A DNA stretch of 64,000 nucleotides, taken from positions 6,064,001 through 6,128,000 of the forward strand of contig NC_065913.1 of the NCBI RefSeq assembly GCF_905147045.1. Reading direction: 5' to 3'. This document shows, in pieces, positions 24,050-36,382 of this stretch (position 1 is the first letter of the stretch; each line of letters begins with the position of its first letter). Origin of the DNA: Nymphalis io. Lineage: Eukaryota > Arthropoda > Insecta > Lepidoptera > Nymphalidae. The notes below the pieces were generated by a model. The model was not told the origin of the DNA. It did not search any database and saw only the letters and a list, made by a program, of their open reading frames with translations. A program made the translations under genes and the position numbers.

Positions 24050-25260
24050 CACGTGTGCGAATTCGCGAACAATACAAATATATATTTCGAAATTAAAGTA
24101 AAGTCAGTATGTAATTCACACGTAATTGTGATAACGACATGAATTCGCGTAACAAATGATATTTTATTATGATAATCAGTTCTGATCAGCTGATTTTAAT
24201 GTGTAGCGACATCGGCTTGATGTTATTTGAACTAAAAAATATTTGATTACGAATATGTTTTAAGATAAGATTCAAACTGCCAAGGGTTCAAACCCGGGCA
24301 AGCACCACTGAATTAATATAATTAATGAATAAATCAATGGATATCATATGAATAAAGTTCAATATTTTATATGTTCGGAAACGAAGGATTCAGAAGTATA
24401 AGAAACTCCAATCTTATTTTGGAACCCCAAAAATCAAAATTTATTTCTTACGTCTCGTTGACATATTTATGGTCATATCGAGTCATACAATTGCATTTGC
24501 AAGTGAAATTCTTTGATTGTTCGCCTCTGTATATAAATCCAACTACAATGTCTAGACAGTATATCAAGCTAATTAATGTTTTTTATATATTTCGTTCAAG
24601 TTGAAGACCAATTTCGTTTAATCGTTCAAACGGGACCCATTCATTCATTCATTTGACATTCAGTACACGATCAGTGTGTGGTTATTTAATGAGTACAAAG
24701 TCACGTGATCAATTTACTTATCGAAAGATAAGAAGTTGAAATAAAAACGGCAATTCGAATTTGGAATATAATAAATTTGATATTTGTCTCACGTATTTTT
24801 TATCTGTTGAGAATTGTTAGTGATACAGAAAAAGTAAAAGACAAAAACCATTCTTTTTCATTTGAACAAAACTTATAATCCAAGAAAGTTTTATACCGGT
24901 CGACTGCCGTTATAAGTATTAAATTTTAATTATTTTTGATAGCAACATTATAAAGACAAATTAAGTAAATATATTTTTTTATAAAAAACAGATGTTTTGT
25001 TATTACCTTTATATGAAAAATATAATTATTAAAAACAACTATACAGGTTTTGTTTTTGAATTCATTAATTAATCTCTCAAAGAACCACAGAGTAAAAAGG
25101 AGCAAGATAAAGAACGTACATAGTGCCCGTAGTCCGTTGTGGACGTTGCTAAGAATATTTATGAATCTGGAGGTATAGCTGGTCTGTATAGTTAGACGAT
25201 GATTAGTTAAATGCTGTCTTCTTCTATCGAATAACAAATCAATGATGACAGAAAGAGAGA
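24050..25260. other. Intergenic, no gene seen
   Basis: AT-rich. Frames of 60-116 codons at 24.4 and 25.0 kb are low-complexity and lack coding features. Confidence 0.45.
24283..24318 (+). mobile_element. SINE B head fragment
   Basis: Only gggttcaaacccgggcaagc and a few following bases remain. Confidence 0.4.
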
Positions 25261-25264
25261 CATC

Positions 25265-25450
25265 AGTGCTTAACACATGCAGATTTCCTCACGATGTTTT
25301 CCTTCACCGCCGAGCACGAGATGAATTATAAACTCAAATTAAACATGAAAATTCAGTGGTGCCTGCCTGGGTTTGAACTGGCGTTTATCAATTAAGATCA
25401 CTTTTCATACGCCGTTACTCATATTAACGACTAGGCCTTCTCGTGGATAA
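25265..25450 (-). mobile_element. SINE B, head half
   Basis: Starts inside the element at 'acatgcagatttcctcacga' and runs to a degraded head at 'gactaggccttctcg'. Confidence 0.65.
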
Positions 25451-25779
25451 GGTACGAAATGGAGGCTTTTCATTACCGCACTGTTCCTATTTGAGAACAC
25501 GGCTCCTACGTTTCACGCGCAACGCTTAATATCATGTTCAATTATACGCTTAGCTGTAAACTTCCTTGACTTATGTTTGATATCGTAATTCAAAATAAAT
25601 TATTTTATAAAAAACAGCGATTACATATGAATATGTCGTTGGGGTGCCTTTAAATAAATAAATACAATTATAAGTAAAACCTAAATTCAATTAAAAATTA
25701 GCATACGTTGCAATGGCCTTGAATTTTTGTTTTAAATTCTCAAATAATATATAGCCACTCTGGGTAAGACTGTTGGTGT

Positions 25780-26072
25780 AGTAGGGTACGAGGTTTTTTC
25801 CTAAGGGAGACACTGGTGACCATCCCTCCGATTCTCCCAGTCCCGTAGTCACCTGTTAGGACTAGTGCTATTCCTGGTACACTTGACCCATGGACGTCAC
25901 TAGCCAACTGCGCAGACTATCATAAAGCTTTTTTTTGCTTTACGTGCTCTCCAAGGCATGTGAGTAAGCACTGTTGGCTACTAAGCTACGAATTACAACT
26001 ACAGTACTTATTGAAGAAAAAAAATTACTGACCCAACCGGGAGTTTGAGACTCGAGCTTCTAGGCCTTTCAA
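25780..26072 (-). mobile_element. Diverged SINE A-like element
   Basis: Part of it (tttacgtgctctccaaggca, and a degraded B box in ccaaccgggagtttgagact) resembles inverted family A. The 25,790-25,920 part, rich in c/t, has no clear counterpart. It may be an older relative. Confidence 0.35.
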
Positions 26073-26355
26073 AACACAAATATATGAAACTTTTTTTACT
26101 ACAACGCGAATATCGTCTTAATATTTTTATAGTGATACCGAACGAAGCTAACACAGTTAAACACGTAGCAGGTGAAAGGGTTTCTCTGTCATTAACATTA
26201 AGATGCTCTCAGATATCGTAAGTCAATTAATTAGTTCAAGTGTTCCCTTATATCCATTAAAACGGTTAAAATGAATTATTACATTAATGTTATATATTTA
26301 CTTTCAAATTACTTGAAAAATAATGTAATATGTAAGTGTTTATGTTACTTATATA

Positions 26356-26386
26356 TTCGACACTCAATTACATACTGAGTGTCGAA
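26356..26386. repeat. 11-bp hairpin
   Basis: ttcgacactca and tgagtgtcgaa with a 9-nt loop, flanked by tatata on both sides. Confidence 0.82.
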
Positions 26387-26539
26387 CTTATATATATATA
26401 TATGTGCATCGTGACTCTTGGTGGAATAGATGAGCTTAAATTCTAAGCCCCTTGTTTTTGGCAGACGTAGTGTAAATTTATCCTTAACTATTTAACTGGG
26501 TATATTCAGGCAAGGTGATTTTTTCTGTTTTTGTAAAAT

Positions 26540-26666
26540 AGATAGGCGGACGGCCATATCGGTCACCATGATGGTAAATAATCACAATCGCCCATAGACA
26601 TTTTCGCCGTAAGAAATATTAACCAATACTTACATCACCAATGCGTCATCAACCTTGGCGACTAAA
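26540..26666 (-). mobile_element. Repeat C 3' half
   Basis: Inverted 'agataggcggacggccatat', then 'cgcccatagacattttcgcc' and 'catcaaccttggcgacta'. Confidence 0.6.
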
Positions 26667-26689
26667 CCAACCAACCAGACCGTACCGTA

Positions 26690-26995
26690 ACCGTAACAGC
26701 CTGTGAATGTCCCACTGCTGGGCTAAAGGCCTCCTCTCCTCTTTTTTGAGGAGAAGGTTTGGAGCTTATTCCAACACGCTGCTCCAATGCGGGTTGGTAG
26801 AATTCACATGTGGCAGAATTTCAGTGAAATTAGACACATGCAGGTTTCCTCACGATGTTTTCCTTCACCGTAAAGCACGAGATGAATTATAATCACAAAT
26901 TAAGCACATGAAAATTCAGTGGTGCTTGCCCGGGTTTGAACCCACGATCATCGGTTAAGATTCACGAGTTCTTACCGCTGGGCCATCTCATGCTT
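26690..26995 (-). mobile_element. SINE B, full length
   Basis: Begins with an inverted ccgtaaccgtaacagcctg tail and ends gggccatctcat. It abuts a repeat C fragment on its left. Confidence 0.83.
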
Positions 26996-27194
26996 TTTAT
27001 AATATGCTTAAGTAATAATACTTTAGTTATATTTCACTATATCATATATATTCCTATTAAATACAATCAATATGATAATAACCAAATTAACAAAATTAAA
27101 CACGACATTTTATTTACGCGATCGGTTTTACGCGCTCATTATTATTATTGTTATTCTAAATTAATTAATATTGACGCCAATTCATGGTATTAAC

Positions 27195-27470
27195 AGATAG
27201 ATTCGAACGAAATACTAACAGTATGATTACTTGAGACAAGCCAACTGAGCTGGGCATATAATAGTACATAAGTGGACACACATAGTACAACAAGTGCACT
27301 CTCAATTCCCACACTCACGGGAAAGAGTTTGAAGGAAGGCATTGCTGCTTTCTGAAGCACGGAAGTGTAACAGCTAACTCCAAACACCGAAGTGCGGAGT
27401 ACTTCTAATCAAAAACATTCAGAATGTATTAGCCTCGGTTTTGGACTGGGTCTTCGAGATGAACCTATAA
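27195..27470 (-). mobile_element. Diverged SINE A-like element
   Basis: On the minus strand the order 'cacttccgtgcttcagaaag ... aactctttcc ... gagagtgcactt ... cagttggct' follows family A, but similarity is patchy. It is probably an older subfamily. Confidence 0.5.
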
Positions 27471-27748
27471 ACCAGCCATAAAACCAATAGCTATTTAAAA
27501 AATAAGAACCATATAATAGTTAAGAAATTCATTTATAAAAATGAAAAAATACATAAAAGCGCTCACATTTAATAGATTAATGATGAAGTCGTCAAGCTGT
27601 TTAAATACCAGTTTAATGTCCCACAGATGATAAATAGCGTTATTAATTATCACCTTTTAATTTATGCGTTTCGTTCAAAACGATAAACAGCTCATTGTCC
27701 GATGGTTAATATAAGAGATATAGTTTGAAATAACATTTTTATGAGCTA

Positions 27749-27802
27749 TTAAAATTCCACAGGACACAATTATAGTAATTATTGTGTCCTGTGGAATTTT
27801 AA
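27749..27802. repeat. 22-bp perfect inverted repeat, 10-nt loop
   Basis: 27,749-27,770 pairs with 27,781-27,802 (right arm attgtgtcctgtggaatttt, aa); loop tatagtaatt. Confidence 0.95.
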
Positions 27803-27967
27803 CGTATTATCTTTTAATTTTGACACTTACATAACATTCGATTATTAATTAGATTATAAATTAAGAAAATGTAAAAAAAAACATTTTTAAGTTGTTATAT
27901 CATTAAATTTACTAATATACATACATATATATAGCCCAAGCACCTACCTTCAAAGCATCAACCAGCA

Positions 27968-28013
27968 GTAACCAGCTTACGTAGACTGGGCCCAGTCTAC
28001 GTAAGCTGGTTAC
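27968..28013. repeat. 46-bp perfect palindrome with no spacer
   Basis: The arm gtaaccagcttacgtagact+ggg (27,968-27,990) is followed directly by its exact reverse complement (27,991-28,013). The next base on each side no longer pairs. Confidence 0.97.
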
Positions 28014-28179
28014 GGGTCTTCGATTATCCTAATTATACGACGATCATCTACACTTATTTACATGATGATAGAACTCACAGAGAACACAGATTACAGTTTT
28101 TTATGAGAGTACGCCCAAATATCGCCCGGTCAGTTAGGATATCGATGACATGATTGTTCAACGCATATGGCGCTATAGT

Positions 28180-28250
28180 CGCACGTCTCACCTTTTGAGA
28201 TTAGCTACCGTGGCCGAAATCGGTTTGGAGGACAATATTATTATTAATTA
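28180..28250 (+). mobile_element. SINE A tail fragment
   Basis: It holds only the last part (tagctaccgtggccgaaatc, ggtttggaggac) and an (att)n tail. Confidence 0.6.
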
Positions 28251-28369
28251 GCAGCTGCATATTTTTGTTTACTATTTTTTGCTTGACGATGCTTTATAAT
28301 ATTTTAACTCAGTTTAAATCCACTATAATGATGATGATGAATGAATGTGATGATGTTCTCCACTGTGTT

Positions 28370-28665
28370 CATTCTCAAGGACTAGCTATTGCGCAAGAAA
28401 CAAATGTTTGCGCAAACAGAACTGCACTCTCATAATTTAATGGGACGAAAAATTCGACACGATTAAAATTAGTTCAGGCGCATGACCGGCTTAACGTACT
28501 TTCAAAGAAACATTAGTTACGCAAGTTAATCAATTCCAACGTTCGACTCCGCTACTGAGAATATCTCGACTGGAAAATCCACTTTTTATTAGCGCGAGGT
28601 TTGAACTGAGGAGTTCGAAATCAGCAGCCTTACAACCTAATTGCTAGATCAATAAGGCCGTCAAA
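28370..28665 (-). mobile_element. SINE A, old diverged copy
   Basis: Reading the minus strand gives a degraded head near 28,665, a B-box relic (gaggtttgaactgagg on plus) and the downstream landmarks in the right order, with many substitutions. Confidence 0.55.
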
Positions 28666-28669
28666 TAAA

Positions 28670-29925
28670 GAAGAGTACCGCGTCTCTTCTTTACGCGAGA
28701 ACAGATTTATTCTTAATTTAAAAAAAATCGAATGACCTTATATAACAAAATTTTGCTTTTATCAGCAACTTTATATGACGTTTCAAAAATATATTTGCAA
28801 CTTGTCATATAATTTGAATGTGTCATATAATATTATTCAAAGTGATTAAAGCATTTACGATAAAAATTATACACGCTCGTAAAATTTTCGTAATTTAAAT
28901 TTGGACTCGAATTACAAAGGGACGTTTGATGTTAAGCGTATACATGGTTCAAACATTACAAGTTGTTTAAAATTTACTTAGTTATTCTGACATTATCCCA
29001 CGACTGGGACTGTATCGCGTTACATGACAAGCGATGGGCAATATGCTCACTATTATAATTCAATAGTATACATAAAATTACATAAGCTAACACAAACATA
29101 TACACAATACGCGAACAAAGATTATTTTAAGCACAGCAGGCTATTTGCATGTTTTGGACAAGTAGGAAGATATGTAGGTTTTTTAAGAACCTCATTCAAA
29201 ATGTCCAACAGAAAATATAACAGTAAATTTCATTCAGCTTGCGAATTGCAATGTTCGTCAGACTATTCGCTGATATGCTCTGAGGTGTTGGACACGAATG
29301 CGCTCAGAGAGTACCAAGTACCGCTTAAGAACCAGCATTCTTCAACGTACATGCATTTTTTATTCCTTTACAAACATTTATATCATAAAATGAAATATAC
29401 CGATTATAAAATTAAGAAATATATTTATGTGTAGTCTTACAAGTATTTTTTTCTTGAGTTATGCTTCGAGAATAAAATTTGCATATGAAATTGCTACCAA
29501 TCGATGTTATTTTGATATATTTATGATCGTTAAATGGACTAATTGGTATGATTTATTAATTCTTGCCTGGAGCTACAACACTGTTTTGGTTAAAATCTCG
29601 TTTTAGCATAAAAATTTAAAAAAATTATAGTCGGTTACCTTTGACAAAATTTTACTAATAAAAGTTTGTATATTGACAAGCTGCGTATATATTATTATTT
29701 ACTAGCCTCGACAGTATATTATCGACTGAGATAATTAATAATTATATAGTAGAAAACTTTTACATATTTAAAACAATTGACATATAAATATTTTAATTCC
29801 TACATTTAATTTTGAATTGATATAAATTTCATTTTGTGATTTTCAGATTTAATACTTTTATTTAAATGGAATTTACCATGTTTTTATCAGAAAATCAAAT
29901 AAAAATATTTTTATTGTAATAGAGT
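28670..29925. other. Intergenic with one 136-codon frame of unknown meaning
   Basis: The plus strand, 29,024-29,434, is open and ends with a TAG. Its central part (ACELQCSSDYSLICSEVLDT) has mixed composition, but there are no motifs and no splice context. I would not call it a gene. Confidence 0.25.
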
Positions 29926-29929
29926 TGGT

Positions 29930-30160
29930 TTTGGCTTTTTGCAAGCCCGTCTGGGTAGGTACCGTCCATTCATCACATATTCTACATAATACTTATTAAA
30001 GTATTGTTGTGTTCCGGTTTGAAGAACGCTCACTGCATTGGCTCACATTGGTAACTACTTGCATAAGGGACATACATCTTAGCGCACACGGTTGGTGGCG
30101 CATTGGTGATGGAAGAAATGATTAATATTTCGTACGGCGTCAATGTCTATATTATAAAAA
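29930..30160 (+). mobile_element. Repeat C, degraded
   Basis: Contains 'gcaagcccgtctgggtaggt', 'gttgtgttccggtttgaaga', 'cggttggtggcgcattggtg'. The 3' end is lost. Confidence 0.6.
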
Positions 30161-30234
30161 CACAAGTACTTGTAAATTATCAAGACAGCTTTTGAAGTAA
30201 AATGGCGAGTTTTCTTTCGAACAAATTCGTATTT

Positions 30235-30415
30235 AGTCTGGGAAGTCTAAAAACTCGGGGTCTAGAAGTTGGAAGTGTGAGACCCATCGTTTCGGATTTC
30301 TGTCCCATCGGATAGAGAGTACATCTGTGTACACACTTGTGCATTATAATTTACTGCGTAGTTGCAATCTGTCTTAAGATTAGCCAGACGAAATTGATCT
30401 GGAGGACATAAATGC
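30235..30415 (+). mobile_element. SINE A 3' part
   Basis: Keeps 'ggggtctagaagttggaagt', 'tctgtcccatcggat' and 'attgatctggaggaca', with several deletions. Confidence 0.6.
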
Positions 30416-30494
30416 TTCTAATATATTAAATATAGGATTTAAAATTGAAATATAAACAAACAATAATTATATTATAAAAACCTACTACTCATTT

Positions 30495-30580
30495 CAACCT
30501 TCACCTTCTCCTCAAAAAGGGAGAGGAGGCCTTAGCCCAGCACTGGGACATGCACAGGCTGTTACTATACTGTACTACTG
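30495..30580 (+). mobile_element. SINE B tail fragment
   Basis: Contains gggagaggaggccttagccc and the cactgggacatgcacaggct end, then a ctgta tail. Confidence 0.62.
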
Positions 30581-30994
30581 ATTTAGTAGTAAAATATGCT
30601 GTATTGTTGACTTGAATGATCGGTTTTTATAACTATCTACATTCTGAAACTTTTGTAGCTGTAATTTTAATTAATCTTATAAAATAACGAATCAAAAAAA
30701 AACACGTAAGTGATACTTAAATAAAGTTAACATTGATTTTACTTGAGTTTCATTCGAAATCATATAATGACGTCCTTGTAGTTGTAGCGGTGTTCTCGTG
30801 ATGCCCTGAGATCCTGTTTGATATTTTTAATCTGTGAAATAAAAAGTTGCTTTTCCGGTCGCTTTTTAATCCAGCGATTATTGATGCTTCTATAAGTAAA
30901 TAAAAAAGACACGATAATATCAAGACATTCCCTATGTAGGGTTCCATAGCTGTACTAATAATGTAGCCTTTGAATGTTTGTCAGCATTTATTGG

Positions 30995-31110
30995 AATGTT
31001 TGTATGTTAAGTGTTTACCGCCGCCAATGAGCTACCAACCTTAGAAACTGAAATGTGATGTCCCTTGTTTCTAACCATCTTGTAACCTTTTTGCAACCGT
31101 TTTAACTATT
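30995..31110 (-). mobile_element. Repeat C fragment
   Basis: Inverted middle part 'gagctaccaaccttagaaac', 'atgtgatgtcccttgttt'. Confidence 0.45.
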
Positions 31111-31147
31111 TAGAATAAAAAAAGCATATCGATCATAAAGATTGACG

Positions 31148-31425
31148 AGCTGGTTGGCGTAGTTGGTAGATACTTGCCTTTCACACCGAAGGTTGTGGGT
31201 TCGATTCCCACCCAGGACAGACATTTGTGTGCATGAACATGTCTGTTTGTCCTGAGTCTGGGTGTAATTATCTATATAAGTATGTATTTACAAAAGAAAA
31301 GTAGTATATGTAGTATATCAGTTGTCTGGTTTCCATAGCACAAGCTTTGTATAAGCTTAATTTGGGATCAGATGGCCGTGTGTGAAAAATGTCCCAGGAT
31401 ATTATTATTATTCTTATAACGATAA
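31148..31425 (+). mobile_element. SINE D, full length
   Basis: From gagctggttggcgtagttgg, B box gggttcgattcccaccc, to 'tgtcccaggatattattatt'. Confidence 0.84.
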
Positions 31426-32234
31426 TAAAACACAATGACTATAAGTGTGCAATAATATAAAACTTATCACAAGGGACCGTAAAAAATAAATCAATATAAA
31501 GTGACAGTCTTCAAAACCTGTTTCTTTAAAATAAACAAAAACTACGCTACTAGGAGCACCATGTATAGTTGTCGGATAACATCAATTTCCATACTTAATG
31601 GGAAGAATATTCGCTTTACAACCTGTATAATTTTCTTTGCTTAATGATTAAGGACTTTATAATATCTTCATTTTACAATCCAGTGTAAGATAGGGTTGTC
31701 AGTCTTGAAGCTCGACAAATAATAATTGTATTATAAGAGTATGCCTCATTGCAATAGTGGCTAGCTTATTGAATCCCACATAACCCGGTTTCACCCCCAT
31801 GGGACCCGGGTGGACCTTTGCGAAAATTTCCACTGCAGAAAAAAAAATGTGGCTAGCTTGTTAGGATTCTGATCCAAGTTCTTGAGTTAAAATCTCGGGT
31901 AGAGTAATTAACAAAGTAATCTTTGACAATATTTTTGTTTGTCCGTTGGTGTTTTGACTTGTCTGACAGTTTTTTATATAAAATTAAACAATTAAAATTT
32001 ATATTAAGTGTTTGTGTGGTTAGAAATTATAAAAGTTATAATAGAAAAATATCATTGTTTATATTTAATATTGAAAACTATTATTGATTGTTTTATTAAT
32101 ATTTCATATTTTATTTAATATAATTAATGCCATTAGTTTCCAATATATATAAAGTCTACGTCTTGGCTACCTACCCGTAAGGATTTAGGATTAACTTTTG
32201 GAATCCGGAGACCAACTGACTGCATCTTTATCTG

Positions 32235-32450
32235 ATTCTAGATTCTAACCGAAATGACCCGGTGGCTTGACGTTAATTTTAATTAAAGATTGGGAGTCCA
32301 AACTCGAACAAGCAGCAATGAGTTTTGATTTATTGGAGAAGTAAAACATCGTGAGGAAACCTGCATGTGTCATATGAATTTCTCATATGTTTAAGTGTCC
32401 ACTAATCCATATTGGAGCAGTGGTGAAAAATATTTAAAACAATTTTCTTT
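32235..32450 (+). mobile_element. SINE B, old diverged copy
   Basis: A degraded head (gaaatgacccggtggcttga), then 'acatcgtgaggaaacctgca' and 'atccatattggagcagtggt'. The tail is lost. Confidence 0.55.
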
Positions 32451-32699
32451 ATTTTTTATATATGAAAAACAGTCTTGTAAACCGTAAACTGTGTCGTGTA
32501 TAATACACGACTCGCGAAGAGGGTAGGTAAATATTATAAACCTAGACAGCTAGTAAATACTCTTTTGCTGGATAAATGCCTATTTCCTATTAAGGACAAA
32601 AAAGAAAATAGTGTAAGGGCCAAGGTACTCACGACAATTAATGTGAAAACATGTGAGTACATGTACCGATCTCACGCACACATTAACACACAATTAAAA

Positions 32700-33820
32700 G
32701 TTTAACGCTGACGTCATCTGACGTTTACAGATCAAAACTTTTGACTCGGGTTCGATTAGGATCCACACTACACATGGATTACATGATACCTCTTAAATAA
32801 TACAACTCTACAGTATTATGTAAAAAAAAAACTCTAAACACACCGCAGATAACGGTCGTGAAATGACAGAATGTGAAATGCGACATTGACCATAATAATC
32901 ATGATGACAAAAAGTCGGTTGTCAACTTCACGGGTGAATAATGAAATAAGTTCTTACAGAATAGAACGCCTAGTAATTTTGAAATTCACTATTTGAAGAC
33001 TCAATCAGAATGAAATATATAATATTAGATGTAATACGAATTATTATTAAATATTACTGAAGAGTATCGGCCATTTTTGATATTAAACAACAATAATCCA
33101 TATTTTTGTCTTTAAATTGATTGTCTTTAAATTTTTTACGAGCATTGCGATAATAGCGCTTTGAGTTCAAATTCTATTACTATAAAGCAAAGTACGTGAT
33201 AACATTTAAATATATATGAAACCAGAAACTTTCCAGTCATACCGTTCCTGTGAAACATCAATACGAATCTAATATTAAATTCTTTAGTCCTTTGCGCAAA
33301 GCTAGAAAGGAATTTAGGTATTAAACCAATTGAAATACAAAACAGAGGCGTAGGATTACTAGTAGTTAAAAGATTTAAAAATAAACGCATCTTACATCAA
33401 CTCAAATGGTAATACTTATGAACATTTCACTAAAAGACCCGAAATATGAATTACTTGACGAAGGCCACTTCCCCTATTTTAGAAGAAGGTATAGAGCGTA
33501 TTGAGTTTATGTATAAATAAATTTGAATTTTTTTAATGATCAATATATTATAACAATGCTTAAATATTTAATCAGTGTTCTAATTTTGTAAGAAATATGT
33601 TAATTAATTGTATTTCTTTTTAACGATTACTTTTTGAAACAACAATGCAATTTCTTTTTTTAAAAAGGTTTATTATTTATTTTTCTTTAATTAAGGAACA
33701 TTGATTGTTAATTATTATGTATATTTGTAATACTATTGTAATTTCTGTTAATAAGTCTAAGAATAAATAAAAATAAAATAAAGATATACATGTCATAATT
33801 ATATCTGACACTACATAACG
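32700..33820. other. Intergenic
   Basis: Repeat E copy 2 lies here. An 84-codon minus frame at 33,136-33,390 is unrecognised. The rest is AT-rich. Confidence 0.4.
32829..32965. repeat. Unclassified repeat E, copy 2
   Basis: 'cacaccgcagataacggtcg', 'tgaaatgcgacattgacc', 'ataataatcatgatgac', right edge 'acttcacgggtgaataatga'. Confidence 0.52.
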
Positions 33821-33825
33821 AGATC

Positions 33826-34105
33826 ACTGGTGGTAGGTAAGGCCTCGTCTGGGTACGTACCACCCACTCATCAGATATTCTACCGCAAAACAGCAATACT
33901 TGGTATGTTGTGTTCCGGTTTGAAGGGTGAGTGAGTTAGTGTAATTACAGGCACGAGGGACATAACATCTTAGGTCCAAAGGTTGGTGGTGCATTGGCGA
34001 TGTAAGCGATGGTTAAAATTTCTTACATTGCCAATGTCTATGGGCGTTGGTGACCACTTACCATTAGGTGGCCCATATGCTCGTCCGCCTAACTATAATT
34101 AAAAA
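33826..34105 (+). mobile_element. Repeat C, full length
   Basis: From cactggtggtaggtaaggcc (small deletion at the ctttgtgcaag part) to 'gctcgtccgcctaactataa'. Confidence 0.8.
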
Positions 34106-34619
34106 AAAATCTATAATTATAAATACATATAAAATGTGTTCTTAGCGATGAAATTGTTTATTTGTAAGGTTTTTTTTCAATTTAAAGACCTGTGAACATT
34201 TGAAGTTTTATATTACTGCACTATTTTTACTAAGTGGAATGTATATAATATAAATTGCTATAGTAAATTAAACATTAGTCTTGTAACATTTTAACGCATC
34301 TAAACAAAATGCATTAACTGATATTTTCTGAGAATCACGTAGATGTTCTAATGTAACGAAAACACACACCACGATTTATCAAAATCGTTGGATGCATATG
34401 ACTTAAATGCGAGTTTATCTATGATATTCGGAATTAACTGTTCAAGATAAATGTCTGTAGAAAACATCAGATAAATCGAAGGACCTTCCACTTATCTTTA
34501 CTAAATTATACCAATCATGTTAAAATGCAGTTTTTAAGTTATTTCTCACTTTAAGTAAGATTTTTGAACTTGACGGACAATTGGAATAACTGATAGTTCA
34601 TACTAGAAGTCGTAATGAT

Positions 34620-34715
34620 TAAATGTTGACAGTAACAGAAAAATCCAACAACTTTTTATTGGCTTGACCCAATATTTAAGCCGAAGACCTCGAAATATGC
34701 TGCATGTAAGCTATT
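34620..34715 (-). mobile_element. SINE A head fragment
   Basis: Contains ccaacaactttttattggct followed by a degraded inverted B box. Confidence 0.45.
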
Positions 34716-35084
34716 CAATTCAGATTTTTTTTATATTTAGATAAGCCTTTTTAATTGTCAAATGCCATTTTAAGTAATTAACTAAACAGCTTTAAATTTC
34801 GAATGACTTTAATTTGAAAACTTTCAACTAACGCAAGTAATTACCATTAAAACAATTTGACAACTGACAAACCGCTGCTCTTCGGTTCTCACCACAACAC
34901 TCCACTTCCGGCTTCAATATTTCCCTTACAAACTCATCGAGATATTCACTATGCAATAAGTTGAAATGTCTGACTGTGATTTTAAATTAATAAATGCCTT
35001 TTGTAAGTTTCATATAAATATTTTCATCAAAATCGTTTTAACTTGTTAAAGTTTATGTATATATTTGTTGTTGCACTTTTTTAT

Positions 35085-35195
35085 GTTTTATGTAGGCTGA
35101 CGGGAAAATGCCAACTGGTGGTGCGGTCGTGGTCACCATCGCTCATAGACATTGGCGATGTAAGAAATATTAACCATCCCTTTCATAAGTCGTAG
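35085..35195 (-). mobile_element. Repeat C 3' part
   Basis: Inverted 'gtaggctgacgggaaaatgc', 'atagacattggcgatgtaag'. It stops at 'ccatccctttc'. Confidence 0.55.
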
Positions 35196-35639
35196 TTAAT
35201 AATGAACGCGGGTAAAACTATGGGGCACAGATAATAAATGAATATATTATAGGAATTCATATTTAAAAAATTAGTAAATAGAAATAAAACATATTAAGAA
35301 TTCGTATCTTTATTTATCAATAAACTAAACGTGTGACATTAATTTTAACAAAACATAATATTGCTATTGATTTTACATAATTATAACATTCAATTTTAAC
35401 TTCTATATGGCAACATTTATTTGTCTTAATCAAAATTAAAGTATTTACATTATAATTTATTCACATTGCAACATTGATATTTTTAAAATTTACTTTTAAT
35501 TACAAACTTTAGTTCCTAATATTTTGGAAATTCAATATTAATTTAATTAATATTTTAAATCAGTCTTAATAATTTAGGGCAAAAATAATAATAAAAAAAC
35601 GACACTAGTATTATTTAACAAGAATTATCACACGATGAT

Positions 35640-35872
35640 GAAGTTAAATTCTCTCACTCTCACAATCTGATGGGCAATCCGGCACGTTAATCCGATAACG
35701 GCTTAACGTGCTTTCCGAGGCACGGGAGACATCCAACTTTCAGACTCCGGGCTAACTGAGAATTTTCGACGAAAAAACCCGATGACTTTTTTATCGGCCC
35801 GACCTAGGGTTTGAACCCAAGACCTCGAAATCGGCTGCTTTATATCAAGCCACTACCCAACGAGGCAGTTTT
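35640..35872 (-). mobile_element. SINE A, partial
   Basis: Runs from ctctcactctcacaatctga to ccaacgaggcagt with an intact inverted B box. It lies about 500 bp downstream of the side-like stop codon, so it may be within or just beyond the 3' UTR. Confidence 0.72.
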
Positions 35873-36124
35873 AGTATATTATAATTTTTATGTTGATTCT
35901 GATATATAGTGTGAATAAATGTAATTATTATATAATAATTAATTAATTTAATAAAATTAAAATAACGTACACGGACTGCAAGTGATGTGAAAGACGCACG
36001 TTATGCATAGACCCCCCCCTCCCTACTTAAGCTTTACGTCAACTGGAGGAGAAAATAGACATCATAATAGTACCTTGCAAGTTTCTGGTTCTTATTGACT
36101 AATTCTATAATAAATACATTTATG

Positions 36125-36130
36125 TTTAAT
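36125..36130 (-). other. Candidate poly(A) signal (ATTAAA) for the side-like gene
   Basis: This is the first polyadenylation-like hexamer downstream of the stop codon on the minus strand and would give a 3' UTR of roughly 270 nt. A canonical AATAAA stands much further away at 35,309-35,314, beyond a SINE copy. No transcript end can be seen directly. Confidence 0.35.
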
Positions 36131-36382
36131 CTTGTAAAATGACAATTCAATCTTATATAAGCATGTGATAATAATTGTTGAAAAAACAAAAAAAAAAAAA
36201 AAACGATTTCGTTACACTTACTGATAATAAATATATCGTTTATCTTATCTTAAACATAATAATTGAACACATTAATATAAAATATCAGCCCCATCACTTA
36301 AATCACTAAAAAATCACGTAGAATCGTTCACAAAGTCGATTTGAATTCCTTAAAACTTTGTCTTTAAGCAATCTTCACTTTC

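Noticed and set aside
33136..33390. 84-codon minus-strand frame
   Set aside because: No motif, no initiation or splice context, composition like the AT-rich flanks.
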